This document shows positions 13,837 through 15,129 of a stretch of DNA of 15,129 nucleotides, in pieces. The stretch is from NCBI GenBank assembly GCA_003486285.1, contig DNGH01000034.1, positions 1 through 15,129 of the forward strand, given 5' to 3'. Position 1 is the stretch's first letter. Every line of letters starts with the position of its first letter. The stretch is from Actinomycetota bacterium (GTDB taxonomy: Bacteria > Actinomycetota > Acidimicrobiia > Spongiisociales > UBA11373). Below the pieces are notes generated by a model. It was not told the DNA's origin. It ran no database searches and saw nothing but the letters and a program-made list of their open reading frames with translations. The position numbers and the translations under genes are program-made.

Positions 13837-15129
13837 GCATGGAACTCGTCAAACTCGAGCGAGTGGCGGGCCACCAGGTCTCGGAGTGAAAGCTTTTCGA
13901 AGTCCGAGGCATCCTCGCCGAGGTCGGTAATCCGCCCGCATCCCTCCTTCAATACCGGGAAGGTCGGATCAACGATCACGCGCAGACCGAGTTCGTCGCG
14001 AAGTCGTACGCAGTAGGCGACGTCGAAGTACACGTCGGCGAGCCGATCGGGAAACCCGCCAAGGGCTGCGAAGACATCCGCCTTAGTAGCCAGGAACGAT
14101 CCGGACACGGCCGTCACCTCGCGCACACTACGGGCCAGGTCGTGCTCCGTGACCCGATCGGCATCGCAGCCGCCAAAGGCGTACTCGGGGCCATTGGCTC
14201 CAAGGAGAATCCCCGACTGTCTTATCTTGTGGTCAGGACCAATCTCCATCGTGCCGACGGCTCCGACGCCTGTACGGGTCACGCTTCCAACAATCTGCCT
14301 CAAGACAGAAGGGCTGTGAACGATCACGTCATCCTCGACGAAGAGCAGCACTTCCGGCGCTGGGAGCTGGGATGCCCCGTAGTTGAGGGCCGCAGCGGTA
14401 TTCGGCCATCCACGAAACTCGTGGATCGAACCCGGGACATGGCTCCAGCGTTCCGGCCAATCCGACGCCTTGATGTCACCGCTCCGGTGGAGCGCCGGCC
14501 GGACTATGGCGACCGCGATCCTGAACTGCGGGAGAAGAGGCTTCGGGTCTACGACATGGCGAAGTGCGTCCAGGACTTCTTCCGCTGGCTTCGCCGAGCA
14601 GACGACCACGCCTATCGAGCACTGCGCAGGCGGATCGAACAGCACTTCGTAGTGATTGGGCACGATACCGTGACGCACCGATGCGTGCCATCCCCTTCGA
14701 GCCACACTCGTCTTCACTGCCTCGAGGCCGGCGTTTGCCGCGTAAGGCTTGGCGGTTACCGAACCAGACATCGATGTCGCCGACATACGCCAGTGATAGA
14801 TGACCTCGGGTAGATGCGCGAACCGAGCTCCGGCGTCCGCGAGTCGGAGTGCAAGGTCGTGATCCTGTGAACCATCGAGGCCTGCTCCGAGCCCGCCCAC
14901 CTGTTCGATGAAGGAGCGACGGACCGCGACAGGATGCGAAACGAAATTGTATACCAGGAGAAGATCGCTGTTCGAGTCCGGGCGAAACCAGGGCTCGACA
15001 AGCCTGCCCTCCGAAGAGATCTTGTCCTCATCGCCGTAGAGGAAGTCGATCGTCGGATCCCGCTGCAATACCGACGCCGCTAAATGCAGCGCATCCGGAG
15101 TGAGCGCATCGTCATGGTCAAGGAAACAC
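13764..15129 (-). CDS. Tandem family 2 glycosyltransferase, C-terminal part (start outside window)
   Basis: The frame is open to the window edge and reads CFLDHDDALTPDALHLAASV before the first in-frame TTG at 15068, so the gene is truncated at its 5' end. The visible 454 residues hold the second half of one GT2 domain: the DHDD metal site, LYGDEDK, PWFRPDSNSDLL, and GLDGSQDHDLALRLADAG. A second GT2-like domain follows: CSIGVVVCSA, RGWPNTAAALNYGASQL, LLFVEDDVIV as a DxD-like site, VGAVGTMEIGPDHKIRQSGI, VSGSFLATKADVFAALGGF and DVAYCVRLRDELGLRVIVDP. This layout matches the large tandem GT2 proteins of O-antigen and capsule clusters. In the second domain the usual HxES-type motif near the end appears as KEGCGR, which may affect activity. 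The last codons overlap the convergent GT2-GT4 gene by 73 bases. Confidence 0.88.
   Translation of the reverse strand, partial: CFLDHDDALTPDALHLAASVLQRDPTIDFLYGDEDKISSEGRLVEPWFRPDSNSDLLLVYNFVSHPVAVRRSFIEQVGGLGAGLDGSQDHDLALRLADAGARFAHLPEVIYHWRMSATSMSGSVTAKPYAANAGLEAVKTSVARRGWHASVRHGIVPNHYEVLFDPPAQCSIGVVVCSAKPAEEVLDALRHVVDPKPLLPQFRIAVAIVRPALHRSGDIKASDWPERWSHVPGSIHEFRGWPNTAAALNYGASQLPAPEVLLFVEDDVIVHSPSVLRQIVGSVTRTGVGAVGTMEIGPDHKIRQSGILLGANGPEYAFGGCDADRVTEHDLARSVREVTAVSGSFLATKADVFAALGGFPDRLADVYFDVAYCVRLRDELGLRVIVDPTFPVLKEGCGRITDLGEDASDFEKLSLRDLVARHSLEFDEFHAHNDVRLVRPTFAPRRTRSAANSR

Noticed and set aside
14142..14813. 223-residue + frame opposite the tandem GT2 gene
   Set aside because: Antisense to a coding region with continuous GT2 motifs; sequence is Arg/His-rich and motif-free.
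1..15129. CRISPR arrays, toxin-antitoxin or phage-defence genes, insertion sequences, attachment sites, tRNAs
   Set aside because: Looked for and not seen: no regularly spaced short DNA repeats, no transposase or nuclease motifs, no cloverleaf-like sequence. The only tandem repeats are the protein repeats of the SpoIID gene.

Overview
This window is a surface-polysaccharide (exopolysaccharide, capsule or O-antigen-like) locus from a very GC-rich bacterium. High-GC codon use, GTG and TTG start candidates, TANNNT-type -10 hexamers close to start codons, and a secreted SpoIID/LytB-domain protein with a C-terminal block of DxDxDG repeats all point to Actinomycetota. Acidimicrobiia-like is my best guess, but no ribosomal or phylogenetic marker is present to prove it. 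I see no tRNA, rRNA, CRISPR array, insertion sequence or phage gene.

Layout. Left part (1-3853): the tail of a membrane-anchored glycosyltransferase (+), a convergent ExoA-like family 2 glycosyltransferase (-), and, divergent from it, a Wzy_C/O-antigen-ligase-like membrane protein followed by a rhamnosyltransferase-like GT2 (+). Centre (3860-9718): a secreted SpoIID-domain protein with about five repeats of roughly 47 residues (-). Divergent from it is a run of three + genes: a SAM-dependent methyltransferase with a coiled-coil tail, a NodB/polysaccharide-deacetylase-like protein with a foreign-looking module inserted in its catalytic domain, and a UDP-GlcNAc 2-epimerase (wecB). Right part (9789-15129): three large multidomain glycosyltransferases in alternating orientation: a degenerate GT-B-like domain fused to GT2 (-), a GT2-GT4 fusion (+), and a tandem GT2-GT2 protein running off the window end (-).

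How the genes could work together (inference): WecB makes UDP-ManNAc. The family 2 and family 4 transferases build the repeat unit on a lipid carrier. The Wzy/WaaL-like protein polymerises it or transfers it. The methyltransferase and the deacetylase-like protein could cap or modify sugars. The SpoIID-domain protein would act on peptidoglycan outside the membrane. No flippase, chain-length regulator or priming transferase lies in the window, so the locus must continue beyond it.

The window is densely coding; the largest gene-free gap is about 214 bases (11502-11715). Genes alternate strand, with two tail-to-tail overlaps (50 and 73 bases) and three divergent promoter regions. The left six to seven kb read as more GC-rich than the right half, hinting at different histories for the two parts.
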